A DNA stretch of 64,000 nt, taken from the NCBI GenBank assembly GCA_900539845.1, contig UQDP01000001.1, positions 186,001 through 250,000 on the forward strand, written 5' to 3'. Positions 40,286 through 48,937 of this stretch are shown one piece after another. Every line of letters starts with the position of its first letter. The first letter of the stretch is position 1. Made by a program: the position numbers and the translations under genes. The notes under the pieces were generated by a model. It saw nothing but the letters and a program-made list of their open reading frames with translations. It was not told the DNA's origin and searched no databases. Origin of the DNA: an uncultured Oscillospiraceae bacterium (GTDB lineage: Bacteria > Bacillota > Clostridia > Oscillospirales > Acutalibacteraceae).

Positions 40286-41176
40286 ATGAACATGTGGCTG
40301 TTATTTGCAGTTGGTTCCGCGTTCTTTTCCGGCATCACTGCAATACTTGCAAAATGCGGAATAAGAAAAACAGATTCCACGGTTGCAACTGCGGTCAGAA
40401 CTGTTGTGGTGCTGCTCTTTTCATGGCTTATGGTCTTTATTGTCGGCTCGGAAGCTGAAATCGGTTCCATGTCCGCAAAGACCGTTGTTTTTCTTATTCT
40501 TTCGGGAATTGCCACAGGCGCTTCTTGGCTGTGTTATTTTAAAGCTCTTCAGACAGGTGATATCAACAAAGTTGTGCCGATAGATAAATTCAGCACGGTA
40601 TTGACTATGCTGCTGGCGATGATCTTTCTGAATGAGGGAATGAGCCTTTTAAGCGCTGCCGCGATTGTGCTTATAAGTGCCGGTACTTTTCTGATGATTC
40701 AAAAACAGAATACAGATGTTAATAAAAGTGATAAAAATGATAAGTTATGGTTGATCTATGCTGTCCTTTCTGCAGTATTTGCTGCGCTGACCTCCATTTT
40801 AGGAAAAGTGGGAATCGAAAATGTGGAATCAAATCTCGGCACGGCAATACGGACATGCGTTGTGCTGGTTATGGCTTGGCTGATGGTGTTTGTCACCGGG
40901 AAAACCGGTGAGGTCCGCCAGATTCCCCGAAAGGATCTTTTGTTTATCTGTCTTTCGGGTTTTGCAACAGGAGGGGCTTGGCTGTGCTATTATAAAGCGC
41001 TTCAGGACGGACCTGCAAGCGTGGTCGTTCCTGTTGACAAGCTGAGCATTCTGGTCACTATCCTATTTTCATATATCGTTTTTAAAGAAAAACTTTCAAA
41101 AAAATCTCTTTTCGGTCTTTTACTCATAGTGGTTGGCACAATATGCATGGTTATTCCTGCTATGTTTCATCCGTAA
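40286..41176 (+). CDS. EamA-family (DMT) transporter
   Basis: The 296-residue protein has ten hydrophobic segments in two homologous halves. The halves begin WLLFAVGSAFFSGITAILAKCGI and WLIYAVLSAVFAALTSILGKVGI, and both include the pair SWLCYFKALQTGDINKVVPIDK and AWLCYYKALQDGPASVVVPVDK, showing the internal duplication. EamA proteins export or exchange small metabolites across the cytoplasmic membrane. The start is ATG at 40286 or six bases later at 40292, where AGGGG has better spacing. No substrate can be read. Confidence 0.9.
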   Translation: MNMWLLFAVGSAFFSGITAILAKCGIRKTDSTVATAVRTVVVLLFSWLMVFIVGSEAEIGSMSAKTVVFLILSGIATGASWLCYFKALQTGDINKVVPIDKFSTVLTMLLAMIFLNEGMSLLSAAAIVLISAGTFLMIQKQNTDVNKSDKNDKLWLIYAVLSAVFAALTSILGKVGIENVESNLGTAIRTCVVLVMAWLMVFVTGKTGEVRQIPRKDLLFICLSGFATGGAWLCYYKALQDGPASVVVPVDKLSILVTILFSYIVFKEKLSKKSLFGLLLIVVGTICMVIPAMFHP

Positions 41177-41209
41177 GCTGCTGTATTATAATCTCACAAG
41201 ATAAAGTAT

Positions 41210-41914
41210 ATGATGGGTTCTTTTATTTATAAAAACAGAAAAATAGAATATACACTGCTCAGAAAGAAAGTAAAGAATATCAATCTGCGGATAAAAACCG
41301 ACGGCTCCGTCACGGTTTCCGCTCCGAAAACCGTGACGCAAAAGAGTATTGATGATTTTCTTTATTCCCAAGGGGAGAAAATTCTGCGTGCACTTGACAG
41401 ATTTTCACAGAGCAGGCAAAACGGGTATGACTTAAATCACGCAGATGTTGTGCCGGTATTGGGAAAAGAACGCAGACTTGAGATCCTGCCGGCAGAGCGA
41501 GACCATTATTGTCTGTTAAATGATTCCTTGATATTTTACCTTAAAGACGCCGATGATATCTTGATTAAACGCCGTCTGTATGATTCTGTTTTGACAGAAA
41601 CGGCAAAACGGATATTTCCGCCTCTTTTTGAGGCGTGTTTTGAACCGTTCAAAAACATTTGCGGGGAGCTGCCGCAGTTAAAGATCAGAAAAATGAAGTC
41701 TCAGTGGGGGAATTGCCGCAGCGCTCGGAATAGGATTACTTTGAATTCACGGCTGGCTGCGTTTGAAATCGATGCGATCCGCTTTGTGATTTACCATGAA
41801 TTCTGCCATTTTATTCAGCCGAATCATTCGCCTGCTTTTTACAGCGAACTTGAAAAAATTATGCCCGATTGGAAAAAATATGATCAAGTTTTAAAAAATA
41901 AATTAATTTATTGA
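41210..41914 (+). CDS. YgjP-like (DUF45) metallopeptidase
   Basis: The 234-residue protein has the zinc-binding HEFCHFIQPNHSPAFY motif (HExxH) near residue 197, preceded by the family block MKSQWGNCRSARNRITLN near residue 163. The N-terminal half carries YTLLRKKVKNINLRIKTDGSVTVSAP, the typical beta region of YgjP-like or SprT-related proteins, which process proteins or cut DNA-protein crosslinks. It is cytosolic. The gene lies 33 bases after the transporter and could be co-transcribed. Two ATG codons open the frame. The physiological substrate is not known. Confidence 0.88.
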   Translation: MMGSFIYKNRKIEYTLLRKKVKNINLRIKTDGSVTVSAPKTVTQKSIDDFLYSQGEKILRALDRFSQSRQNGYDLNHADVVPVLGKERRLEILPAERDHYCLLNDSLIFYLKDADDILIKRRLYDSVLTETAKRIFPPLFEACFEPFKNICGELPQLKIRKMKSQWGNCRSARNRITLNSRLAAFEIDAIRFVIYHEFCHFIQPNHSPAFYSELEKIMPDWKKYDQVLKNKLIY

Positions 41915-41921
41915 TAATTTA

Positions 41922-41951
41922 TTGACAATATGAAATCCGTGGAATTATAAT
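41922..41951 (+). promoter_or_regulatory. Promoter of fucO
   Basis: TTGACA, 18 bases, TATAAT, ending 43 bases before the start codon. Confidence 0.8.
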
Positions 41952-41994
41952 AAAAGAAGAACAGAATGTTCGGATATTCTAAGGAGGAATTTTT

Positions 41995-43143
41995 ATGGCA
42001 AATCGTTTTGTTCTCAATGAAACAAGCTATCACGGCTCGGGCGCGATCCGGGAGATCGCCGGCGAGGTTAAAGGCAGGGGATTTAAAAAGTGCTTTGTCT
42101 GCTCAGACCCGGATCTGATTAAATTCGGCGTGACGAAGAAAGTTACGGATGTGCTGGATAACGCCTCTATCCCTTATGATATTTACAGTGAAATCAAACC
42201 AAACCCAACGATTGAGAATGTTCAGACAGGCGTATCTGCTTTCAGGGCGTCAGGCGCGGACTGTATTATTGCTATAGGCGGCGGCTCTTCAATGGATACG
42301 GCTAAGGCGATCGGCATAATCATTGAAAATCCCGAATTTGAGGATGTTGTTTCTCTTGAGGGCGTTGCTCCCACAAAGAACAAGTGCGTTCCGATTATAG
42401 CCGTTCCGACTACCGCCGGCACTGCGGCGGAGGTAACGATCAACTATGTGATTACCGATGCCGCTAAAAATAGAAAAATGGTGTGCGTTGACCCGAAAGA
42501 CATTCCAATCATCGCGGTCGTAGATCCGGATATGATGTCCACAATGCCGAAAGGTCTGACAGCCGCTACGGGTATGGACGCGCTTACCCACGCAATTGAG
42601 GGATATATCACAAAGGGCGCATGGGAGCTTTCCGATATGTTCCATATCAAGGCGATCGAGATCATAGCCAAAAATCTGCGCGGTGCAGTTGAAAATACCC
42701 CTGAGGGAAGAACAGAGATGGCGCTCGGTCAGTATATCGCCGGAATGGGCTTTTCAAACGTTGGTCTCGGACTCGTACATTCCATGGCGCATCCGCTCGG
42801 CGCTGTTTATGATACCCCGCATGGAGTTGCAAATGCGATCATCCTGCCCACGGTTATGGAATATAATGCCCCTGCAACAGGTGAAAAATACAGGGATATA
42901 GCCAAGGCTATGGGCGTTGAGAATGTTGATGCCATGAGCCTTGAGGATGCGAGAAAAGCCGCTGTGGACGCTGTAAGAAAGCTCTCAGAGGATGTGGGCA
43001 TCCCTGCCGATCTTAAGGAGATCGTTAAAGAAGAGGATGTGGATTTCCTTGCGCAGAGCGCTTATGATGACGCTTGCAGACCCGGCAATCCGCGCGATAC
43101 TTCCGTTGAGGAAATCAAAGCGCTTTACCGTGCGCTTATGTAA
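41995..43143 (+). CDS. fucO: Iron-containing alcohol dehydrogenase, lactaldehyde reductase type
   Basis: The 382-residue enzyme has the NAD loop IGGGSSMDTAKAIG near residue 95 and the iron ligands in GMDALTHAIEGY near residue 195 and in LVHSMAHPLGAVYDTPHG near residue 265. The start ANRFVLNETSYHGSGAI matches lactaldehyde:propanediol oxidoreductases, which reduce L-lactaldehyde from fucose or rhamnose breakdown to 1,2-propanediol with NADH. No fucose or rhamnose genes are nearby, so it may serve as a general butanol- or ethanol-type dehydrogenase. GGAGGA precedes the ATG. It has its own promoter and terminator. Confidence 0.9.
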   Translation: MANRFVLNETSYHGSGAIREIAGEVKGRGFKKCFVCSDPDLIKFGVTKKVTDVLDNASIPYDIYSEIKPNPTIENVQTGVSAFRASGADCIIAIGGGSSMDTAKAIGIIIENPEFEDVVSLEGVAPTKNKCVPIIAVPTTAGTAAEVTINYVITDAAKNRKMVCVDPKDIPIIAVVDPDMMSTMPKGLTAATGMDALTHAIEGYITKGAWELSDMFHIKAIEIIAKNLRGAVENTPEGRTEMALGQYIAGMGFSNVGLGLVHSMAHPLGAVYDTPHGVANAIILPTVMEYNAPATGEKYRDIAKAMGVENVDAMSLEDARKAAVDAVRKLSEDVGIPADLKEIVKEEDVDFLAQSAYDDACRPGNPRDTSVEEIKALYRALM

Positions 43144-43157
43144 TTGCAACGCTTATA

Positions 43158-43194
43158 CGCCGCTGACGTCAGATCCGTTCAGCGGCGTTTTTTG
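43158..43194 (+). terminator. Terminator of fucO
   Basis: CGCCGCTGA and TCAGCGGCG around a 12-base loop, then TTTTTT. Confidence 0.9.
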
Positions 43195-43277
43195 CCGTTA
43201 TGATAGATCGAGCTGTTTAAATTTGAACTGTTCCGGCAAACTTAACCGTTTTGTAACTATTTGTAAGTCACATTTTG

Positions 43278-43306
43278 TTGAATAAAATCCTCTGCTGTGA
43301 TATTCT
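43278..43306 (+). promoter_or_regulatory. Promoter of upp-uraA
   Basis: TTGAAT, 17 bases, TATTCT, followed by a short leader with no PyrR-type hairpin that I can see. Confidence 0.5.
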
Positions 43307-43347
43307 ATTTAGAGTGTAAATTGAATTTACGGAAAGGGGATTTTTTT

Positions 43348-43980
43348 ATGGAAAGAAAAGTAATTATAATGGATCATCCGCTGATTCAGCATAAGCTTTC
43401 GATTCTGAGGGATGTCAACACCGGCACAAAAGAATTCAGAGATCTTGTGAATGAAATAGCGATGCTTATGATCTATGACGCCACGCGCGATCTTCCGATG
43501 CAGAATAAAGATGTGCAAACGCCCTGCGGAGTAGCGCACTGCAAAGAGATCGCCGGAAGAAAGCTGGCATTTGTTCCGATCCTGCGCGCAGGGCTCGGTA
43601 TGGTAGAGGGCGCGCTCGTGCTCGTTCCGTCCGCAAAAGTAGGGCATATCGGTCTTTACAGGGATGAAACAACGCTTGAGCCTGTTGAGTATTACTGCAA
43701 GCTTCCGAAGGATATCGAAAAAAGAGATGTTTTTGTGCTTGATCCGATGCTTGCAACAGGCGGGTCGGCTATTGACGCGATATCGCAGATAAAAAAGAGA
43801 AATCCCCGCTCCATTAAATTCCTTTGTATTATTGCTGCGCCGGAGGGTCTTGACGCGCTGGAAAAGGCGCACCCGGATGTGGATATTTTCGCGGCAGGTC
43901 TTGACGATCATCTGAATGAAAACGGATATATCGTTCCGGGACTCGGGGATGCCGGCGACAGAATCTTCGGCACAAAATAA
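43348..43980 (+). CDS. upp: Uracil phosphoribosyltransferase
   Basis: The 210-residue enzyme joins uracil and PRPP to make UMP. Motifs: [18 protein letters not shown] at the start, the PRPP loop [14 protein letters not shown] near residue 131, and the uracil-binding [16 protein letters not shown] end. The frame is open for 17 further codons upstream, but the ATG at 43348 has AAAGGGG seven bases before it and gives the usual start [14 protein letters not shown]. It is 43 bases before uraA, forming a salvage operon. Confidence 0.96.
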   Translation: MERKVIIMDHPLIQHKLSILRDVNTGTKEFRDLVNEIAMLMIYDATRDLPMQNKDVQTPCGVAHCKEIAGRKLAFVPILRAGLGMVEGALVLVPSAKVGHIGLYRDETTLEPVEYYCKLPKDIEKRDVFVLDPMLATGGSAIDAISQIKKRNPRSIKFLCIIAAPEGLDALEKAHPDVDIFAAGLDDHLNENGYIVPGLGDAGDRIFGTK

Positions 43981-44023
43981 TATTTTATGTTTAAGCGGAG
44001 TTTAATAAACGGAGGTTTGGATC

Positions 44024-45454
44024 ATGAAAAAAAAGGATAAGAGCAGGAAATCCGTTCTTGGCGAAGAGGGAATTTATGACGCGCGTGTGCTCGGAAAGCC
44101 GAAAATGCTTGTTCTCGGCTTTCAGCACACCTTTGCGATGTTCGGCGCGACCGTGCTCGTTCCGCTGCTCACCGGCCTTAATATGCAGACAACACTGCTT
44201 ATGGCGGGTCTCGGAACGCTGTTTTTCCATCTTGTAACAAAATTTAAGGTGCCTGCTTTTCTCGGCTCGTCATTTGCGTTTCTCGGCGGTTATGCGGCTG
44301 TTGCGCCGCTGCTTGCGGACGGCTCTCCAAACACGGAAATGCTGCCTTACGCTTGCTTGGGCGTTGCGTGCGCCGGGCTTGTTTACCTTGTTCTTGCCGG
44401 ACTTTTTGCGATCTTTCCCGTGGAAAAGGTTATGCGCTTTTTCCCGCCGGTTGTAACGGGTCCCATCATCATTGCGATCGGTCTCAGTCTTGCAGGTTCG
44501 GCGGTGAATAACTGCAAACAGAACTGGCTGCTTGCCATAATTGCTCTTGCGGTAATCATCATCTGCAATATCTGGGGAAAAGGTATGATGAAGATTATTC
44601 CCATCCTCGTCGGAATCATCGTTTCCTATATCGTTGCCGTTTGTATCGACGCAGTTGATTTTCAGCCTATCATCGAGGCGGACTGGATAGGTCTGCCTAT
44701 CACCAAAGAGGGAATGGTGTTCGGAAATATTACGGATAAAGGCAAAGCAATCAGCGCCATTATTGCCATCATGCCTATATCTTTTGCAACGATGATGGAG
44801 CATATAGGCGATATCTCTGCCATCAGCGCCACAACACGCAGGAATTTCCTTGCCGATCCAGGACTGAAAAAAACTCTTGTTGGAGACGGTCTTGCAACTT
44901 CCTTTTCGGCACTCTTCGGCGGACCGGCAAATACCACCTACGGCGAGAATACCGGCGTGCTTGCCCTGACTAAGGTTTATGACCCGAGGGTTGTCCGCAT
45001 CGCCGCCGTTGTGGCAGTGCTGCTTTCCTTCTCGCCGAAATTTGCGGCTGTTATAAATACAATCCCGGCTGCGATAATCGGCGGAATATCCTTTGTTCTT
45101 TACGGAATGATATCGGGTATCGGTGTGCGCAATGTTGTGGAGAACAAGGTTGATCTCACCAAGTCCAGAAATCTGATCATAGTAGCCGTTATTCTTGTTA
45201 CCGCGCTCGGCGTTGGCTCTCTCGATTTTTCGATCGGCGAGTTCAATATCAGTCTTACGGCACTGGCGGTTGCCGCTATTGCGGGTATCCTGCTCAATGC
45301 AATACTTCCGGGCAACGATTATGTGTTTAAAGCCGACCCCACCGCGGAGAATGAGGCTGTAAGCGTTGCCGAGGATTGCGCTCCCGAAGCATCGGCGCAG
45401 GCGGATATGACGAATAATAAAACGGAAAACACTTCGGAAAAAGAAGATGAATAA
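44024..45454 (+). CDS. uraA: Uracil permease, NCS2 family
   Basis: The 476-residue transporter has 12-14 hydrophobic segments and the NCS2 signatures: LGFQHTFAMFGATVLVPLLTG near residue 30, the substrate-site segment ATMMEHIGDISAIS near residue 255 with its conserved Glu, and FGGPANTTYGENTGVLALTK near residue 300. It imports uracil with protons. The C-terminal tail is acidic and polar. GGAGG precedes the ATG. It follows upp, linking import with conversion to UMP. Confidence 0.94.
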   Translation: MKKKDKSRKSVLGEEGIYDARVLGKPKMLVLGFQHTFAMFGATVLVPLLTGLNMQTTLLMAGLGTLFFHLVTKFKVPAFLGSSFAFLGGYAAVAPLLADGSPNTEMLPYACLGVACAGLVYLVLAGLFAIFPVEKVMRFFPPVVTGPIIIAIGLSLAGSAVNNCKQNWLLAIIALAVIIICNIWGKGMMKIIPILVGIIVSYIVAVCIDAVDFQPIIEADWIGLPITKEGMVFGNITDKGKAISAIIAIMPISFATMMEHIGDISAISATTRRNFLADPGLKKTLVGDGLATSFSALFGGPANTTYGENTGVLALTKVYDPRVVRIAAVVAVLLSFSPKFAAVINTIPAAIIGGISFVLYGMISGIGVRNVVENKVDLTKSRNLIIVAVILVTALGVGSLDFSIGEFNISLTALAVAAIAGILLNAILPGNDYVFKADPTAENEAVSVAEDCAPEASAQADMTNNKTENTSEKEDE

Positions 45455-45460
45455 AAAACG

Positions 45461-45494
45461 GCCACCGGTTTTTTGAACCGGTGGCTGCTTTTTT
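45461..45494. terminator. Terminator between uraA and the convergent gene
   Basis: GCCACCGGTT pairs perfectly with AACCGGTGGC, then a T-run; it works for uraA and, on the other strand, for the lipase-like gene. Confidence 0.9.
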
Positions 45495-46653
45495 ATGTTG
45501 TTTCATCCTCGTTCGTATGTAATTTGCTTTCTTTGATTTTGTCTGTCAGGTTGTCTATCTTATTTTTTATGTCGGGCATGGAATAATCAATCATCTTCTC
45601 CACACTTATCGAATCAACCAGACTTTTGGCAAGTGTGCGCACGATCACGGGAATCTCGTCATCCTTGTCATCTACAAGTGTTTTCATTCTCAATATTGCC
45701 GGTATAAGGCTCTTATAATTCTTTATGCTGATGTCCTTAAGTGAACCTATGCCGCTCTTTTTTGCTATCTCAAATACAGCCGTAGCCGCCGCTTTCATTT
45801 TTTCGGGCGGCAAAGTATCAAGGCTTTGTGTCAGCGTATCCTCCATATATTCGGAAAGCAGACTGAATTTTTCCGTGCGCGCAAATTCCGCTGCGCTTGT
45901 GACCCAAGTGAAAATATTGTGCTGCGATACTCCGGCAGCGGTGCTTTTTACGATTTTCGTTTTCCCTCCGATGGTGAGCATTCTTCCGATTATGGAGTCC
46001 TCAGGCAGAATGTTTACTATCTTTTCACTGTTCTTTCGTGTGAACAGTATGTTTGCTATGTCTTCGGGAAAGCCGGGTCCGTCGTTGTTGTACACTCTGA
46101 TTATCCGTTCTTTTTCTTCGTCTCTTAAAAACAGATAAGCGAAAAGCGCAAGATTACCGCCCTTGGAGTGACCTCCGAGAAAAAACTTCCCTTTGCGTTC
46201 TTCCAGCTCTTCGGTTACATAGCAGAGCGCGGAGGTCTGGCTCGAAATCGGAAAAGAGTATGCAAGCTCTGCGTCCTCGTAAAAGCTGACGATCTTATCG
46301 TCCGTGCCGCGAAAAGCGATAAAGAAAGTATCCGCGTCCGTTGCGAATGTAACGGCATAAAAAGCGTTTGCAAGGTCTTCGCTCAGTATCTCAACGCAGT
46401 TGTATACGGCTGTGTAGCCGAAACGTATGCTTTTACCCACTGCCTTTAAAAGCGCAACGGTATCGGCTGTTGCTTTGTTATCGTCCGCCGGAATTTCGTA
46501 TTCTTCGGAGATTTCGCCGAGTGTTTTTCCGGCATATCCTGAAAAATCAAGATATGCCAGTCTGCTGAAGACTGCATTGTCAATATCGGAAATACCCATT
46601 TCGTTAAATCGGAATGAGCCGTATTTTTTAACATAATCAAATATATCCGCCAT
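45493..46653 (-). CDS. DUF2974 (Mbeg1-like) alpha/beta hydrolase
   Basis: The 386-residue protein starts DIFDYVKKYGSFRFNEMGISDIDN, the usual DUF2974 opening, and has the esterase nucleophile elbow FLGGHSKGGNLALFAY near residue 160. FIAFRGTDDKIVSFYED near residue 110 is a lipase-class-3 type block. The His of the triad may lie in GVSQHNIFTW. It is likely a cytosolic hydrolase acting on an ester; the substrate is unknown. The C-terminal third is helical. A GAAAGGTG ribosome-binding site precedes the ATG. It is a single gene converging on uraA. Confidence 0.85.
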   Translation of the reverse strand: MADIFDYVKKYGSFRFNEMGISDIDNAVFSRLAYLDFSGYAGKTLGEISEEYEIPADDNKATADTVALLKAVGKSIRFGYTAVYNCVEILSEDLANAFYAVTFATDADTFFIAFRGTDDKIVSFYEDAELAYSFPISSQTSALCYVTEELEERKGKFFLGGHSKGGNLALFAYLFLRDEEKERIIRVYNNDGPGFPEDIANILFTRKNSEKIVNILPEDSIIGRMLTIGGKTKIVKSTAAGVSQHNIFTWVTSAAEFARTEKFSLLSEYMEDTLTQSLDTLPPEKMKAAATAVFEIAKKSGIGSLKDISIKNYKSLIPAILRMKTLVDDKDDEIPVIVRTLAKSLVDSISVEKMIDYSMPDIKNKIDNLTDKIKESKLHTNEDETT

Positions 46654-46799
46654 GGTTTCACCTTTCAGTTCCTATGCTGATATTTTACTTCATTTTTGAA
46701 GGATAAACAATAAATTTCTGAAATTTATATGATGCGGGATGATGTATTATGACATTTGACGAAAAAGGTTAAAATTTGGTGTCAAATACCGCCTTATTC

Positions 46800-46828
46800 T
46801 TGCAAAGGCACTGCTTATGGTTTATCAT
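46800..46828 (+). promoter_or_regulatory. Promoter of the purine salvage operon
   Basis: TTGCAA, 17 bases, TATCAT. Upstream, ATTTGAC at 46754-46760 mirrors GTCAAAT at 46781-46787. No purine riboswitch or PurR-like site is recognised in the 217-base gap. Confidence 0.4.
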
Positions 46829-46870
46829 ATCTGTGTCATTTGATAATTATGCTTTTCAGCGGAGATTTTT

Positions 46871-47449
46871 ATGGAACTTCTTAAGCGCAAAATCAGAGAC
46901 GAGGGAGAGGTTTACGAGGGAAATATCCTTAAGGTGGACTGCTTTTTGAACCATCAAATCGATATTCCCTTTCTCCGTGAGGTAGGAAAGGAATTTCACC
47001 GCCTTTATAAAAACGAAAATGTAAATAAAATACTCACCATTGAGGCGTCCGGCATAGCGATCGGCTCAATGGTGGCGCAGGAATTCGGATGCCCCCTTGT
47101 TTTCGCGAAAAAGAATAAAACAAAAAATATAGCCGGGGATGTGTATGTTACGCCCGTTGAATCTTTTACGCATGGCACAACTTATAATATTATGGTTTCA
47201 AAGCGCTTTCTCGGAAAAGACGATGTTGTGCTTATCGTTGATGATTTTCTCGCTGTTGGCAATGCGATGCGCGGTCTTATAGCGATGGTCAAAGAAAGCG
47301 GCGCGCGTCTTGCGGGCTGCGGCGCGGTGATTGAAAAGGGCTATCAGCACGGCGGCGATAAGATCAGAGCAAGCGGCATCAGGGTCGAAAGTCTTGCCGT
47401 TGTTGAAAGTATGGATTGCAAAACCGGTGAGATCGTTTTCAGAGAATAA
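46871..47449 (+). CDS. xpt: Xanthine phosphoribosyltransferase
   Basis: The 192-residue enzyme makes XMP from xanthine and PRPP. It begins MELLKRKIRDEGEVYEGN, the Xpt pattern, and has the base region LTIEASGIAIG, VFAKKNKTKN, and the PRPP loop VVLIVDDFLAVGNAM near residue 130. It heads the run of nucleoside transporter genes that ends with hpt. GGAGA precedes the ATG. Confidence 0.95.
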   Translation: MELLKRKIRDEGEVYEGNILKVDCFLNHQIDIPFLREVGKEFHRLYKNENVNKILTIEASGIAIGSMVAQEFGCPLVFAKKNKTKNIAGDVYVTPVESFTHGTTYNIMVSKRFLGKDDVVLIVDDFLAVGNAMRGLIAMVKESGARLAGCGAVIEKGYQHGGDKIRASGIRVESLAVVESMDCKTGEIVFRE

Positions 47450-47514
47450 TTTTCAGGGTTATTCGGCGAAAGCCTTATAATAAAATTTTAATTATACTTC
47501 GGAGGTAGTAAGAA

Positions 47515-48813
47515 ATGAAATTTTCAAAAAAGATCATAGCAGTGCTTCTTGCTCTTGTTCTTGTCTTTTCTTTTGCCGCCTGCACGGCAAGCGAAGACGG
47601 CGGAGATAAGGCTGCTTCAGGCGTTGACGTCAAGATCGGTGTTATCGAGATAGGCGACGATACCGAAACTTATACAAAAGCGCATTCAGACGGTATAAGA
47701 GCTGCGGCGGAAAAACTCGGTATCCCGTCTGAAAATATTATTTGGAAAGAGAAAGTTCCCGATACGGACGAGTGTTACACAGCCGCAACAGAGCTGGTAG
47801 CATCAGGCTGTAATCTTGTTATTTCAAACAGCTACGGTCATCAGGATTATATGGTACAGGCTGCCGAGGAAAATCCCGATGTAACTTTTGTTGCTATGAC
47901 AGGCGATTACGCCGCCATTTCGGGCCTTGATAACTTCTATAACGCTTTCACAAAGATCTTCCAGGCAAGATATGTATCAGGCGTTGTTGCCGGTATGAAG
48001 CTCAAGGAGCTTCAGGATAACGATCAGCTTTCCGATTCCAACTTTGATGAGAACGGAAATATCAAGATCGGTTACGTAGGCGCATTCCCGTACGCAGAGG
48101 TCGTTTCCGGCTACACCGCTTTCTATCTCGGAATAAAGTCCGTGGTTGAGAATATTGTTATGGATGTTCAGTACACAAATTCCTGGTTTGACCTTGAGGG
48201 CGAGGCTGCTGCAGCTGAAACGCTTCTTGCTCGCGGCTGCGTTATCATCGGTCAGCATGCGGATTCAACCGGTGCCCCGACAGCCGTTCAGGATGCTTAT
48301 AACAACGGAACCGTGGCTTACAGCGTCGGCTACAATATCGATATGACTGACGTTGCTCCCGATGTTGCGCTCACATCTTCCACAAACAACTGGCAGGTTT
48401 ATTATGAAGAGCTCTTCTCAAACTTCATGAACGGCACTGCCATAACGCAGGATTGGGCAAAGGGCTTTGAGGCTGACGCGGTAGGCATCACGCAGCTTGG
48501 CTCTGCCTGCGCTGCAGGTACGCAGGAGGCTGTAGACAAGGCGATTGCCGATATAAAGGCAGGCACGCTTCAGGTATTTGATACCTCTACATTTACTGTT
48601 GACGGCGAAACCGTAGCAGCAGCTCCCGTAGACCTTACATATTATGAATATACCACAGGCGCGCCGACTGCTGTATATCAGGGTGAAACAAAAGAGGCGA
48701 TCGTTACCGATTCCGCAAATAATATCACCTATTTTGACGAGTCGGTTCTCAGAGCAGCTCCGTACTTCACACTCAGAATAGACGGTATCACAGAGCTCAA
48801 CGCTAACGGTTAA
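47515..48813 (+). CDS. BMP-family nucleoside-binding lipoprotein of an ABC transporter
   Basis: The 432-residue protein has a lipoprotein signal with lipobox FAAC (Cys at about 23) and the BMP fold (PF02608): IGVIEIGDDTETYTKAHSDGIR, NLVISNSYGHQDYMVQAAEENP, FQARYVSGVVAGMKL and IKIGYVGAFPYAEVVSGYTAF. BMP proteins bind purine nucleosides outside the membrane and pass them to the NupOPQ-type permease that follows. GGAGG precedes the ATG. A terminator-like hairpin after the stop could make this protein in excess of the membrane parts. Confidence 0.92.
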   Translation: MKFSKKIIAVLLALVLVFSFAACTASEDGGDKAASGVDVKIGVIEIGDDTETYTKAHSDGIRAAAEKLGIPSENIIWKEKVPDTDECYTAATELVASGCNLVISNSYGHQDYMVQAAEENPDVTFVAMTGDYAAISGLDNFYNAFTKIFQARYVSGVVAGMKLKELQDNDQLSDSNFDENGNIKIGYVGAFPYAEVVSGYTAFYLGIKSVVENIVMDVQYTNSWFDLEGEAAAAETLLARGCVIIGQHADSTGAPTAVQDAYNNGTVAYSVGYNIDMTDVAPDVALTSSTNNWQVYYEELFSNFMNGTAITQDWAKGFEADAVGITQLGSACAAGTQEAVDKAIADIKAGTLQVFDTSTFTVDGETVAAAPVDLTYYEYTTGAPTAVYQGETKEAIVTDSANNITYFDESVLRAAPYFTLRIDGITELNANG

Positions 48814-48827
48814 TTTAAAAACTCATT

Positions 48828-48857
48828 AAAGGGAAGCCGAAAAGCTTCCCTTTAATT
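48828..48857 (+). terminator. Internal terminator/attenuator after the binding protein gene
   Basis: AAAGGGAAGC and GCTTCCCTTT around CGAAAA, then AATTTAC. It lies inside the operon. A possible secondary promoter follows (TTGATT 48890, TAATTA 48913, spacer 17). Confidence 0.7.
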
Positions 48858-48937
48858 TACTTTATTATTTGCTGGGAGCACGTTTTTGTTTGATTTTACG
48901 GTCCGCGCCCGGTAATTACATAAAAAGGAGCGATATT

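Noticed and set aside
46654..46870. Purine riboswitch before xpt
   Set aside because: I could not find the conserved junction bases or the paired loops of the purine aptamer; only a promoter and a weak inverted repeat are visible.
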